Shown here piece after piece: positions 1-8,731 of a stretch of 64,000 nt of DNA. The notes under the pieces were generated by a model. That model saw only the letters and a program-made list of their open reading frames with translations. It was not told where the DNA came from and ran no database searches. Position 1 is the first letter of the stretch, and each line of letters starts with the position of its first letter. Source of the stretch: CAVPMW01 sp963706515 (GTDB lineage: Bacteria; Chloroflexota; Anaerolineae; Anaerolineales; UBA4823); NCBI GenBank assembly GCA_963706515.1, contig CAVPMW010000002.1:124001-188000 (forward strand), read 5' to 3'. The translations under genes and the position numbers were made by a program.

Positions 1-2
1 TC

Positions 3-1298
3 ATCCCGGGTGAGCCCTCAGCTGGATCGACATCGCCATTGTGGTCGTTCCTGCTCACTCCTGGTCATTTACTCGGATGGGGTCCATTCCCCTGGACTTT
101 TATTCTGGGCTGGTTGTTGCTGTGCACTCTGGCCCTACTGGCAGGTCAAACGATCCAATTACTATTCCCGGCAAATATATGGTGGATATTAGCGGCTATA
201 CTGCTCATCCTGTTCGAATGGCACCTGGTCTGGTCGGCTGGATCAGGAATGGAAACTTTATTAATTGCCAATCTCAACCTGCTGGTAATGAATCAATTGC
301 TGCGGGGCAGAGAGAACTGGTTCGCAATTGGGTTGTTGATCGGGGTCAGCATCTGGGTCAGACCCGATGGCATCCTGCTTGCCGGTCCTGCCATATTCGT
401 AGCCGTGACCAGAAGCGAGTTACTGTTTAGACGGCTGAGGAGAGTGTTGCTTATTACTGTTGGGATCGCTCTCCTGTTTGTACCGTATCTGTTCTTCAAC
501 CATCAGCTTGCAGGAAGCTGGTGGCCGAATACATTTTTTGCCAAACAGGCTGAATACGCAGCCATCCTGGCTATACCATTGTGGATCCGCTATCTTAATC
601 TGTTATTGCTGCCTCTGGTTGGGGTTGGAATAATTCTACTGCCAGGATTTATGCTCATCAATGCGCGTGCGATCCGCGAGCGGCGCTGGGAGATTCTGGC
701 CGGGAGCCTGTGGTTCGGGGGCTACCTTTTGGTATATGCCCTGCGCTTACCGGTGACTTATCAACATGGACGCTATATTATCCCGGCGATGCCCGTATAT
801 TTTGTTTGGTCTCTCAGCGGTATGGGCTATTTTTTGAGGAATGTTGGTGCAGTGACCTGGAAGCGAATCGTGGGGAGAGTCTGGCTCCTGACCGGGGTAC
901 TCGTTCTGGTTATTTTCTGGTATCAGGGGATGCGCGCTTATTCTACAGATGTCGCAATTATTCAATCAGAAATGGTTAATATGGCGAATTGGGTAAATGA
1001 GAATACCCCGAAGGGTTCATTAATCGCTGCCCATGACATCGGCGCTCTCGGATATTTCGGCAACAGGCGGCTGGTCGACCTGGCGGGATTGATCTCTCCC
1101 GAAGTGATACCGTTCATTCGCGACGAGAATAAATTGCGACTCTTCCTGGACCAGAAGCATGCCGATTACCTGGTCACTTTTCCGGGTTGGTATCCCGATC
1201 TGGTGAAAGAATTAATACCAATCTACTCTACCGGGTCGAGCTACAGCCCGGCTGCCGGCGGAGAGAATATCGCTATCTACGCATTGAAATCCAACTAA
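3..1298 (+). CDS. Membrane glycosyltransferase of the GT-C (ArnT/mannosyltransferase-like) type, 5' end cut off by the window
   Basis: The reading frame is open through the left edge, so the N-terminus is missing; the TTG at 39 is only the first start-like codon inside the window. The visible 430 or so residues are very hydrophobic with about nine or ten membrane spans. Just after the edge lies GEPSAGSTSPLW, and further on are SGMETLLIANLNLL and WVRPDGILLAG, which resemble the conserved acceptor/lipid-donor loops of polyprenol-phosphate-dependent GT-C enzymes. QHGRYIIPAMPVYF precedes the last span, and a soluble C-terminal tail of about 120 residues follows. Such enzymes move sugars from lipid-linked donors onto envelope glycans at the outer face of the membrane. 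Substrate cannot be told. It ends about 40 bp before the promoter of the next gene and is probably unrelated to the Tad locus. Confidence 0.7.
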   Translation: MPGEPSAGSTSPLWSFLLTPGHLLGWGPFPWTFILGWLLLCTLALLAGQTIQLLFPANIWWILAAILLILFEWHLVWSAGSGMETLLIANLNLLVMNQLLRGRENWFAIGLLIGVSIWVRPDGILLAGPAIFVAVTRSELLFRRLRRVLLITVGIALLFVPYLFFNHQLAGSWWPNTFFAKQAEYAAILAIPLWIRYLNLLLLPLVGVGIILLPGFMLINARAIRERRWEILAGSLWFGGYLLVYALRLPVTYQHGRYIIPAMPVYFVWSLSGMGYFLRNVGAVTWKRIVGRVWLLTGVLVLVIFWYQGMRAYSTDVAIIQSEMVNMANWVNENTPKGSLIAAHDIGALGYFGNRRLVDLAGLISPEVIPFIRDENKLRLFLDQKHADYLVTFPGWYPDLVKELIPIYSTGSSYSPAAGGENIAIYALKSN

Positions 1299-1335
1299 TC
1301 TTGTCCTCACTGTTTACAATATTGTTTGCTGTCTG

Positions 1336-1364
1336 TTGTAACCCGTTATTGCCTGTGCTATACT
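1336..1364 (+). promoter_or_regulatory. Sigma70-like promoter of the response regulator gene
   Basis: TTGTAA (1336-1341) and TATACT (1359-1364) are separated by exactly 17 bp, and lie 34 bp upstream of the ATG at 1399. The -35 box is moderately conserved and the -10 box is good. Confidence 0.5.
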
Positions 1365-1398
1365 CAGGCTGGATAACGATCAATGTGGGTCAGAGTTT

Positions 1399-2097
1399 AT
1401 GGATAAAATCACGATCGTGGTTGTAGATGATCACCCGCTCTTCCGTCAAGGTGTTATTGACACATTATCTCTACAGCCAGATATAGTGGTCGTCGGTCAA
1501 AGCGCGAATGGCACCCGAGGGCTCGAGATGATCCGAGCGATGAAGCCTCAGGTGGCAGTCGTGGATGTGAATTTGCCGTCGATCAATGGACATCAGCTCA
1601 CCCAACAAATTATCACCGATAAAATACCTACACGTATCATTCTCCTTACCGCTTATGATGATTATGAGCAAAAGCTGTTGGCCTTCCAGGTAGGAGCAGC
1701 TGCATTTTGTAATAAATACGTGATGCCTGATACCCTGGTAAATACAATCCGCCAGGTCGCAGCAGGCATGTATTGTATGGGGAATGAAGTTATTGATGAG
1801 AGGCAGGTCGAACACTGGCTGGCTCAACAAACCGGTAAGGGGGCTGGCGAAGAAACCGAATCTGGAGAAGCTATACAACCTCTCTCCGCCCGGGAAATGG
1901 AAGTACTCATCTATGTCACCCGGGGAAAGAGCAATAAGGAGATTGCCGCTGGGTTGGAGATCAGCCAGCAGACGGTTAAAAATCACATCACGACAATATT
2001 GCGCAAATTGGGAGTTGAGGACCGAACACAAGCTGCCATCTATGCAATTCGCCGGGGATGGGTCAGGGTCTATCCAGATGAAAATGACCAGGAGTGA
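1399..2097 (+). CDS. NarL/FixJ-family response regulator
   Basis: A 232-residue two-component response regulator. The N-terminal receiver domain shows the acidic pocket (VVVDDHP, residues 7-13), the phospho-acceptor Asp56 in VVDVNLP and the Thr/Lys side of the active site. The C-terminal LuxR-type helix-turn-helix begins with LSAREMEVL and contains SNKEIAAGLEISQQTVKNH, the DNA-recognition helix. It is followed 3 bp later by a DegS-like histidine kinase, so the two form a cognate pair. The pair sits directly upstream of the flp pilin promoter, which makes control of the Tad pilus genes a reasonable inference, not a demonstrated one. A plausible promoter lies at 1336-1364; the ribosome-binding site is weak. 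Confidence 0.9.
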   Translation: MDKITIVVVDDHPLFRQGVIDTLSLQPDIVVVGQSANGTRGLEMIRAMKPQVAVVDVNLPSINGHQLTQQIITDKIPTRIILLTAYDDYEQKLLAFQVGAAAFCNKYVMPDTLVNTIRQVAAGMYCMGNEVIDERQVEHWLAQQTGKGAGEETESGEAIQPLSAREMEVLIYVTRGKSNKEIAAGLEISQQTVKNHITTILRKLGVEDRTQAAIYAIRRGWVRVYPDENDQE

Positions 2098-2100
2098 TTG

Positions 2101-3156
2101 ATGGAACAAGAACAAGAAGCACCAAGCTGGGATACATTTCGAAATGAGCTACAGAGCGAGCTCGACCAATATAAGCGGGAGATGAAAGAAATCACGTTGA
2201 TGCTCGAGCAGAGCCAGCTGGAAGTCAATAAACTGGCGCAGCGTAATGCGTCTATAACTGCCCACCTCCAGCAGGTCCAAACTCAATTCGAGAGTTTACC
2301 CCGGGCTGATATCCGGATGACGTATGACTCGGCCCTCGATGCGCAGCAGCGGCTATTTGTCATGCGCGGCCAGGTCGAAAAGTTACAAAATGACCAGACG
2401 CATATGACCCATTACTTTGGCATGCTCGAGAAGGTCTTGGGTGTGATCGAGGGAGGTATGCCGAAAGAACCCCGTATGAGGGGCTCATCCAGCGCTGCCG
2501 AGACGGTTGAAAGAATTATCCAGGCTCAGGAAGCGGAAAGGCAGAAGCTTTCGCGCCAGATGCACGATGGTCCTGCCCAGGCGCTCTCTAATTTTATTTT
2601 ACAGACTGAGATTGCCATGCGTTTGTTCGACCTGGATCAAACTAAAGCTCGCGAAGAGCTATCCACGATGAAAATCTCTGCGACGAGCACTTTCCAAAAG
2701 GTGCGAGACTTCATATTCGATCTACGCCCAATGATGTTGGATGACCTTGGGCTGACTCCTACACTGAAACGCTATGTAGATGCGTTCAAAGAACAATCCG
2801 GAATGGATGTGAAGCTGTCTATTTCAGGGATGGAGAGGCGGCTCGAATCATACCAGGAAGTGATGATCTTCCGGGCGGTGCAGGAGCTGTTAGGAAATGC
2901 ACAGCGTCACAGCCAGGCGTCTGAGGTGAAAATTTCCATCGACATGGGCGATACGACAGTAAAACTGGTAGTAGAGGATGATGGGAAGGGCTTTGATGTT
3001 GAAACTCTGGAAGATACGAACAGCATGGGATTGAAACTGATCCGAGAACGGGTAGAGATGCTGGGTGGCTATATGGAAGTCGAAAGTGATATTGGCCAGG
3101 GTACGCGGGTATATTTCCAGATCCCTGCCTCTAATGTTTCTGCGGATGTGGTGTGA
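2101..3156 (+). CDS. Soluble DegS/NarL-type sensor histidine kinase
   Basis: About 351 residues. The ATG at 2101 is preferred over the adjacent TTG at 2098 because the GGAG in 2091-2094 gives normal spacing. Residues 1-110 are predicted coiled coil, rich in Glu/Gln and with no membrane span, so the kinase is cytoplasmic. HisKA_3 follows with the phospho-acceptor His155 in SRQMHDGPAQAL. HATPase_c shows the N box (ELLGNAQRHSQAS), a G1 box (VVEDDGKGFD) and a G2 box (GLKLIRERVEMLGG). This architecture is that of DegS-like kinases that sense through the coiled coil or a partner protein. It is translationally close to the regulator upstream. The signal sensed is unknown. Confidence 0.88.
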   Translation: MEQEQEAPSWDTFRNELQSELDQYKREMKEITLMLEQSQLEVNKLAQRNASITAHLQQVQTQFESLPRADIRMTYDSALDAQQRLFVMRGQVEKLQNDQTHMTHYFGMLEKVLGVIEGGMPKEPRMRGSSSAAETVERIIQAQEAERQKLSRQMHDGPAQALSNFILQTEIAMRLFDLDQTKAREELSTMKISATSTFQKVRDFIFDLRPMMLDDLGLTPTLKRYVDAFKEQSGMDVKLSISGMERRLESYQEVMIFRAVQELLGNAQRHSQASEVKISIDMGDTTVKLVVEDDGKGFDVETLEDTNSMGLKLIRERVEMLGGYMEVESDIGQGTRVYFQIPASNVSADVV

Positions 3157-3242
3157 GCGACTGATCTCCCAAAATATTCCAGGAGATATACAACGTTAAT
3201 TGCCAAAAAAAGTAACATTGCATAATTGAAAGCCATTTGATA

Positions 3243-3271
3243 TTGATTTTTCAAAAAATCTTCTCTATAAT
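3243..3271 (+). promoter_or_regulatory. Promoter of flp pilin gene
   Basis: TTGATT (3243-3248), a 17-bp spacer and a perfect TATAAT (3266-3271). Transcription would start near 3278, giving a 5' leader of roughly 55 nt before the flp start at 3333. A strong separate promoter fits the high pilin demand seen in Tad systems. Confidence 0.65.
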
Positions 3272-3332
3272 ACAAATAGTTCTCAATACGAGAACGAAGC
3301 GAATGAACTGGGATGGAAAGGAGGTAAAAGCC

Positions 3333-3479
3333 ATGTTGTACGCACCGAAAGAGAAGGGTCAGGGCCTGGTCGAATATGCGTTAATTCTTGTGTTGGTCGC
3401 GATTGTTGTGATCGTTATTCTTGCCCTCCTTGGCCCGGCCATCGGCAACGTATTCAGCAACATCATGAATGCTATCTAA
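3333..3479 (+). CDS. flp: Flp/Fap-type pilin (Tad pilus major subunit)
   Basis: A 48-residue type IVb pilin. The ATG at 3333 follows an ideal AAAGGAGG Shine-Dalgarno sequence. The prepilin motif reads KG|QGLVEYALIL: cleavage after the Gly leaves Glu at +5 and Tyr at +6, the Flp hallmark. The rest is one hydrophobic helix (ALILVLVAIVVIVILALLG) and a short tail, typical of Flp pilins. The protein would be inserted in the membrane, processed by a prepilin peptidase (none is encoded in this window), and polymerised by CpaF/TadB/TadC downstream. It has its own promoter and a strong hairpin after the stop, so it can be expressed more strongly than the assembly genes. Confidence 0.92.
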   Translation: MLYAPKEKGQGLVEYALILVLVAIVVIVILALLGPAIGNVFSNIMNAI

Positions 3480-3526
3480 TTGCCGACGCAGCAGCTGAAA
3501 TCATCATTAACCAAACCATTTTCAAC

Positions 3527-3566
3527 CGATGAAGGCCTTTCAATAAAGAAAGGCCTTCATCGATTT
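3527..3566 (+). terminator. Hairpin after flp, likely terminator or attenuator
   Basis: A perfect 14-bp inverted repeat (3527-3540 and 3549-3562) with an 8-nt loop, followed only by a short ATTTAA. It lies between the pilin gene and cpaB, where partial termination would give pilin excess. From 3567 to 3769 no gene is visible; a TATAAT at 3660-3665 without a good -35 may serve cpaB. Confidence 0.6.
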
Positions 3567-3769
3567 AATAGCGGATTTAGGGTTTGTTTCAGCAGGTAAG
3601 CACTGCAAACTTACGTTATTGTGAAGCCAGTTTAGCCCTTCAAGGGTAGCACTGAACGCTATAATCAGGTAGACTATATCACAAATACGACCAGACGACC
3701 GGTGGGTCGTCACCCAGAAAGGGTGTTAAATTCTTTTATAAACCTTAAAGGGAAATGAGGGAGGCCTCT

Positions 3770-4978
3770 ATGCGCCGCGGACGAGTTTTTTTCTACCTTG
3801 CTTTCATCCTGATCCTTGCGTTGGTTGCTGTATTCGTTGTATACCAGCGATTCCTGAAGCCAACTACACCGGCTATAACGGCGGCGACACCGACGCCCTT
3901 TGTGGATTTGGTCGATGTTGTCGTTGTGGCTCAGCGAGTGCCACGCGGCAGCGTGCTTGAAGATACGGTGCTCTCTACCGTCCAGATCCCTCGGGCCCTG
4001 CTCATCCAGGGGATGTATACCGATAAGAACGATATTCTGGGCAAACGGGCGAAATTCGACCTGGAGTCGGGAATTCCACTTACCGGTGGAATGGTAGTCG
4101 ATACTGCGGAAGAGCTCTCAGCGACTGGTTCCAATGCAGCACTGCAAGTGCCGCGCGGCATGGTTGCCGTCTCCATCCCGATAAACCGGCTAACAGCGGT
4201 CTCTTATGCACCTCAGCCGGGCGACCATGTAAATGTCATGGTCAGTCTCTTGATGCTGGACGTGGACACCGATTTCCAAAGCCGGCTGCCTAATCTGACA
4301 GTAGGAGTAACTGCACCTGGCTCAGTTGATACCACAGGTTTATCAAGTAAAGCGGCTAAGGCAGATTCAGGCCAATCCGGTACAGGCACAAATAGCAATG
4401 AGGGTAGCGGTTCGACCGGAGTGCAAATTAAAGGCTCTACCACCCTCGTCGCGCTACCGGGCGGAGGCGGCGCCCCACTTGGCCGTGCAGAATTGGATAC
4501 TGTTCTTAATCAGACTTACTACCTAAATCCTCAAGAACCGCAGCGCCCCAGGCTGGTCAGCCAATCGTTACTGCAGGATGTAATTGTTCTCGGCGTAGGC
4601 GATTTCCCTTACGGGAAACAGACCGAAACCCAACCGACTCCGCAGGCGGCGCCCGTTGAAGGACAACAGCAACAAGGCGGTACCCCGACCCCCATGCCGG
4701 CACCGAAAGCTCCAGATCTGATCACCCTCATCGTAAACCCACAGGATGCTGTCACATTGAACTATTTGATCTATTCTGGAACAGCTCAGCTAACCCTGGC
4801 CCTCCGTGCTTCTGGAGACGATAGCCGCGTTCAGACCGAGGCTGTCACGTTGCAATTTCTCCTCGATCAGTATAAAATCCCGGTACCGGTCAAGCTGCCC
4901 TATGGGCTAGAGCCGAGACTCGATAAACTCGTTTCACCATTCTTACCAAATGATGTTCCGGCGACGCCGAGACCATAA
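3770..4978 (+). CDS. cpaB: Tad pilus assembly protein CpaB/RcpC
   Basis: About 402 residues. An in-frame ATG at 3755 exists, but the ATG at 3770 has the GAGGGAG ribosome-binding site at proper spacing and leads straight into the membrane anchor (FFYLAFILILALVAVFVV). After a Thr/Pro-rich linker comes a SAF domain (VVVVAQRVPRGSVLEDTVLS) followed by the RcpC/CpaB domain. The C-terminal half carries low-complexity Ser/Gly/Thr and Gln/Pro-rich inserts near residues 205-235 and 290-315. CpaB is a periplasmic or extracytoplasmic Tad component normally linked to the secretin. No secretin gene is present here, as expected for Chloroflexota lacking a conventional outer membrane. It starts the assembly gene set cpaB-cpaE-cpaF-tadB-tadC. 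Confidence 0.88.
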   Translation: MRRGRVFFYLAFILILALVAVFVVYQRFLKPTTPAITAATPTPFVDLVDVVVVAQRVPRGSVLEDTVLSTVQIPRALLIQGMYTDKNDILGKRAKFDLESGIPLTGGMVVDTAEELSATGSNAALQVPRGMVAVSIPINRLTAVSYAPQPGDHVNVMVSLLMLDVDTDFQSRLPNLTVGVTAPGSVDTTGLSSKAAKADSGQSGTGTNSNEGSGSTGVQIKGSTTLVALPGGGGAPLGRAELDTVLNQTYYLNPQEPQRPRLVSQSLLQDVIVLGVGDFPYGKQTETQPTPQAAPVEGQQQQGGTPTPMPAPKAPDLITLIVNPQDAVTLNYLIYSGTAQLTLALRASGDDSRVQTEAVTLQFLLDQYKIPVPVKLPYGLEPRLDKLVSPFLPNDVPATPRP

Positions 4979-5002
4979 AGATTTGTACAACTGGAGATAT
5001 TA

Positions 5003-6259
5003 ATGACCGACGGTGACAAAATTCGGGTATTGATCGTCGACGATATCCAGGATACCCGGGAAAATCTTCGCAAGCTGCTCCAATTTGAAAAAGATGTGGA
5101 GGTAATTGGTGCCGCGCGCTCCGGACGGGAAGCGATCGATATGGCGCGCGACCAAAAACCGGATGTTGTCCTTATGGACATCAACATGCCGGATATGGAT
5201 GGGATTACCGCGACCGAAACCATCCGCAAGGTAAATAGTATTACCCAAATTGTTATCCTTTCGGTGCAAGGTGATCCGAACTACATGCGCCGGGCAATGC
5301 TGGCTGGCGCACGCGATTTCTTGACAAAACCTCCTGCTATTGAAGAGCTGACTGGAGCCATTCGACGGGCCGGGAAAATGGCCCGAGATGAGCGAAATAA
5401 GATTGGCGCCCGAATACAATTACCCGGGAATGGCTCCTCCCCGTCGGTTGCCCCGCTGGTCAGCGAAGGTAAGATCATCACTGTCTACAGTCCAAAAGGT
5501 GGTGTAGGGACTACAACCCTGGCTGTTAATCTCGCGATGACCTTGCATAACGACGAAACGCGCGTGGCCCTTGTCGACGGGAACCTGCAATTTGGTGATA
5601 TCGCTGTGCTGCTGAACGAACAGGGGAAAAACAGCGTGGCAGATCTGGCGCCCAGGGTGGATGAACTCGACCCGGAGATCGTCGAGGAAGTAATGATCCA
5701 CCATGGTTCTTCGGGTGTAAAAATCCTCACAGCTCCGGCCAGGCCGGAGGACGCAGAAAGCGTGAACGGAGAGCAGTTCACCAAAGTATTAAAATATTTT
5801 CGGAAATTGTTCTCATATGTTGTGGTGGATACTCCATCGGCCCTGAATGATGTCACCATTGGGGCGCTGGATTGCAGCGATTTGATTATTCTGGTCACCA
5901 CCCAGGAAATTCCAGCTATCAAAAACGCGCGCTTATTTCTCGACCTGGCATATGCATTACAGCTGGATAAACGGCGGATCTTGTTTGTGATGAACCGCTT
6001 CGATAAGCGTATTGGAATTACCCCGGAAAAGATCGGGGAGAGCTTCAAGCATGAGATCGTTTCTGTGATACCATTCGACGAAAGGACTGTTGTCCCTTCG
6101 GTCAATCGAGGTATACCATTTATGTTAGGCGACCGATCCCGGCCAATCTCACGCTCATTCCTTACACTTGCAGAGGCGATACGCCAGCGATTGGTGATGC
6201 TGGCTAGCATCGCTGTAGAAGAAGAATCAGCAACAGCAAAGAAAACAGGTAAACGTTAA
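5003..6259 (+). CDS. cpaE: CpaE/TadZ-like pilus localisation ATPase with N-terminal receiver domain
   Basis: 418 residues. Residues 6-125 form a response-regulator receiver domain that keeps the acidic pair (LIVDD), Asp59 in VVLMDINMP and the conserved Lys in FLTKPP, so it may be phosphorylated. From about residue 155 a MinD/ParA-type ATPase begins: the deviant Walker A is SPKGGVGTTTLAVN, followed by LVDGNLQFGDIAVLL and VVVDTPSALND. In CpaE/TadZ proteins the receiver is often degenerate; here it looks intact. The family positions the Tad machine at the pole and recruits CpaF. The gene lies 24 bp after cpaB and 22 bp before cpaF in one apparent operon. Confidence 0.9.
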   Translation: MTDGDKIRVLIVDDIQDTRENLRKLLQFEKDVEVIGAARSGREAIDMARDQKPDVVLMDINMPDMDGITATETIRKVNSITQIVILSVQGDPNYMRRAMLAGARDFLTKPPAIEELTGAIRRAGKMARDERNKIGARIQLPGNGSSPSVAPLVSEGKIITVYSPKGGVGTTTLAVNLAMTLHNDETRVALVDGNLQFGDIAVLLNEQGKNSVADLAPRVDELDPEIVEEVMIHHGSSGVKILTAPARPEDAESVNGEQFTKVLKYFRKLFSYVVVDTPSALNDVTIGALDCSDLIILVTTQEIPAIKNARLFLDLAYALQLDKRRILFVMNRFDKRIGITPEKIGESFKHEIVSVIPFDERTVVPSVNRGIPFMLGDRSRPISRSFLTLAEAIRQRLVMLASIAVEEESATAKKTGKR

Positions 6260-6281
6260 CTAACCGGTAAGGAGGCAATTT

Positions 6282-7724
6282 ATGTCTCTTCTAAAACGAA
6301 TAGAACAAGGACAGGGTAAGCCCGGTCAACCAGCAGCGGAGGCAGAGAACCCAGACGCTGCAGCGACTGCTACCACTACTTCGGGAGACAGCGCTACACG
6401 GTTGATGACCTTACAGGCAAGGCGTGTGGCTGCACCAGGCAGCAGTTCACAGCGGGATACCTATCTTGACTTGAAGACTCGCGTGCAGAACCGGCTCCTT
6501 TCTGAGCTGGACCCTGGCATGGATATATCCCGAGTCAATGAAGTGCGTACGACTATCCAAGAGCTGTTTGAACAGGTTCTGGCTGAAGAGAATATCGTAC
6601 TTACTCGACCTGAGAGACACCGCTTATTCGAGCAAATCTCCGCAGAAATCCTGGGATTAGGTCCAATACAGCCATTATTAGAGGATGACTCGATTACTGA
6701 AATAATGGTCAATGGGGCAAAGAACATCTACGTTGAGCGAGGTGGAAAAATAACGCGATTACCACTCTCCTTCGAGAGCGATGACCATGTCATGCGCATT
6801 ATCGACCGGATTGTATCCCCCCTCGGACGGCGTATTGATGAATCCAGCCCTTATGTTGATGCCCGCCTGTCGGATGGCTCTCGTGTTAATGCAGTCATCC
6901 CTCCCATCTCGCTCGTCGGTCCGGTAATAACCATCCGAAAATTCTTTAGAAACCCGATTACATTGGACCAATTAATCCAATTTGGATCGATCACCCCGGA
7001 CGCCCTACAATTCCTGAAAGCTTGCGTTGAGGCTCGCTTGAATGTAGTTATTTCCGGTGGTACTGGCTCTGGCAAGACCACTTTACTGAATATACTCTCT
7101 CAGTTTATTCCAAACGACGAACGAATTGTCACTATCGAAAATGCGGCTGAACTTCAATTACGCCAGGAGCATGTGGTAACCCTGGAATCACGACCCCCCA
7201 ATATTGAAGGCAAGGGCGAGGTGACGATCCGCCAACTGGTGATTAACTCCTTGCGTATGCGTCCTGACCGCATTATCGTCGGCGAGGTTCGTGACGATGC
7301 TGCCCTGGACATGTTACAGGCAATGAACACCGGTCACGATGGTTCCATGACCACGGCTCACTCGAACAGCCCGCGAGATACGCTGGCTCGTCTTGAGACA
7401 ATGGTATTGATGGCAGGAATGGAGCTCCCTGTTCGGGCAATCCGCGAGCAGATTGCCTCGGCGATCGATCTTGTCGTCCACCAGGAACGATTGCGAGATG
7501 GCACCCGTAAGATCGTAAATATCACCGAGGTAAGCGGCATGGAAGGGGATGTGATTACCATGACCGATATCTTCATCTTTGAACAGAGTGGGTACGAGAA
7601 TGGTAAAGTAATTGGCCGCTTGCGCCCCACTGGACTGCGTCCTAAGTTCATCGATCAGATTGAGGCCTCTGGAATTCACCTTCCAGCATCAATATTTGGA
7701 ATTGGCGAGCGTAGACGCTACTAA
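6282..7724 (+). CDS. cpaF: Tad pilus assembly ATPase CpaF/TadA
   Basis: 480 residues, a secretion-superfamily ATPase that powers pilin assembly from the cytoplasmic face. An AAGGAGG box precedes the ATG. A Pro/Ala/Thr-rich N-terminal tail of about 60 residues is followed by the N-terminal domain and the T2SSE core: Walker A SGGTGSGKTTLLN near residue 260, the Asp box (RIVTIENAAELQL), a Walker B region (RPDRIIVGEVRDDAALDML) and the His box (GHDGSMTTAHSN). All catalytic elements appear intact. It acts with TadB and TadC encoded directly downstream. Confidence 0.95.
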   Translation: MSLLKRIEQGQGKPGQPAAEAENPDAAATATTTSGDSATRLMTLQARRVAAPGSSSQRDTYLDLKTRVQNRLLSELDPGMDISRVNEVRTTIQELFEQVLAEENIVLTRPERHRLFEQISAEILGLGPIQPLLEDDSITEIMVNGAKNIYVERGGKITRLPLSFESDDHVMRIIDRIVSPLGRRIDESSPYVDARLSDGSRVNAVIPPISLVGPVITIRKFFRNPITLDQLIQFGSITPDALQFLKACVEARLNVVISGGTGSGKTTLLNILSQFIPNDERIVTIENAAELQLRQEHVVTLESRPPNIEGKGEVTIRQLVINSLRMRPDRIIVGEVRDDAALDMLQAMNTGHDGSMTTAHSNSPRDTLARLETMVLMAGMELPVRAIREQIASAIDLVVHQERLRDGTRKIVNITEVSGMEGDVITMTDIFIFEQSGYENGKVIGRLRPTGLRPKFIDQIEASGIHLPASIFGIGERRRY

Positions 7725-7743
7725 TAAATAAAGGGTGATAACA

Positions 7744-8715
7744 ATGGATCCCATAAATTTTATCCTCATGGCGGGTGGAGGTCTTGCGCTGGTAATGCTG
7801 GTGATTGGCGTTGTTGTATCGGTTACCAGCGAGCGCAGCCTGGTCGAGGAGCGCCTGGGTCGATATTTGGATAGGGAAGTTGCCACCTCCAAGGATACGG
7901 GTAAAGAGAAGACAACCCCCGTAGGCGACTGGCTGAATACTCACATAGAGAAATCCAAATATGGGGGAGGATTATCCAGGGAGCTCGCCAGGGCAGATCT
8001 TAAGCTGCGTCCGGCAGAATATATCGCACTCATGGTGATTGCCGGGTTTGCAGTGGGTTCCCTATCCTGGTACTTTGGAGGGGAATCAAAAATCTTCGGG
8101 GTGCTTGGCTTTGTTGTTGGCCTGTTCCTCCCCCGGATCTATGTCAGACGACAACAGTCGAAACGTCTGATCAGATTCAATGAGCAATTGCCAGATATGC
8201 TAAACCTGATGGTGAATGGCCTTAGAGCGGGTTATTCAACGATGCAAGCCATGGAAGCGGTCAGCAGAGAAATGCCGGCACCAATAAATGATGAGTTCCG
8301 ACGCGTCGTCCAGGAAATGCAGATCGGTATCTCCCAGGAGAAGGCTCTGGATAATCTTCTCCGGCGTATTCCAAGTGATGACCTTGACCTGGTAGTCACG
8401 GCGATGAACGTGCAGCGTGAGGTTGGTGGTAACCTGGCAGAAATCCTGGATACCATCTCCTACACCATCCGCGAACGGGTGCGGATCAAAGGTGAGATTC
8501 GTGTGCTGACTTCCCAGGTGATGTATTCCGGGCGATTTTTGGCGCTGATGCCGGTCTTGATCGCACTGGCCCTCTGGCTGTTGAATAAACCTTATATGAT
8601 GCAATTTTTCAATCCGGAGACGCGTATTGTAGGGATGTCCGCATTGTGCGTCGGTATAGGTATGATCATTGCTGGTTATTTCGTAATGACCAGAATTGCC
8701 ACGATCGATATTTAG
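7744..8715 (+). CDS. tadB: Tad pilus inner-membrane platform protein TadB
   Basis: About 323 residues. A GTG at 7735 is in frame, but the ATG at 7744 is preceded by AAAGGG at suitable spacing. An N-terminal span (FILMAGGGLALVMLVIGVVV) is followed by a soluble stretch, two spans around residues 95-135, the T2SSF domain (LPDMLNLMVNGLRAGYSTMQAMEAV) and two C-terminal spans. TadB and TadC together form the membrane platform on which CpaF extrudes the Flp pilus. The stop at 8713-8715 lies 16 bp before tadC. Confidence 0.9.
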   Translation: MDPINFILMAGGGLALVMLVIGVVVSVTSERSLVEERLGRYLDREVATSKDTGKEKTTPVGDWLNTHIEKSKYGGGLSRELARADLKLRPAEYIALMVIAGFAVGSLSWYFGGESKIFGVLGFVVGLFLPRIYVRRQQSKRLIRFNEQLPDMLNLMVNGLRAGYSTMQAMEAVSREMPAPINDEFRRVVQEMQIGISQEKALDNLLRRIPSDDLDLVVTAMNVQREVGGNLAEILDTISYTIRERVRIKGEIRVLTSQVMYSGRFLALMPVLIALALWLLNKPYMMQFFNPETRIVGMSALCVGIGMIIAGYFVMTRIATIDI

Positions 8716-8731
8716 GATAGGAGAGCTGGCG

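Noticed and set aside
1471..2115. A 214-residue minus-strand open frame over the response regulator
   Set aside because: Shadow of the NarL-type regulator; no domain and no ribosome-binding site.
5485..6210. A 241-residue open frame on the minus strand inside cpaE
   Set aside because: It is antisense to a strongly conserved gene, has no recognisable domain and a biased composition typical of shadow frames.
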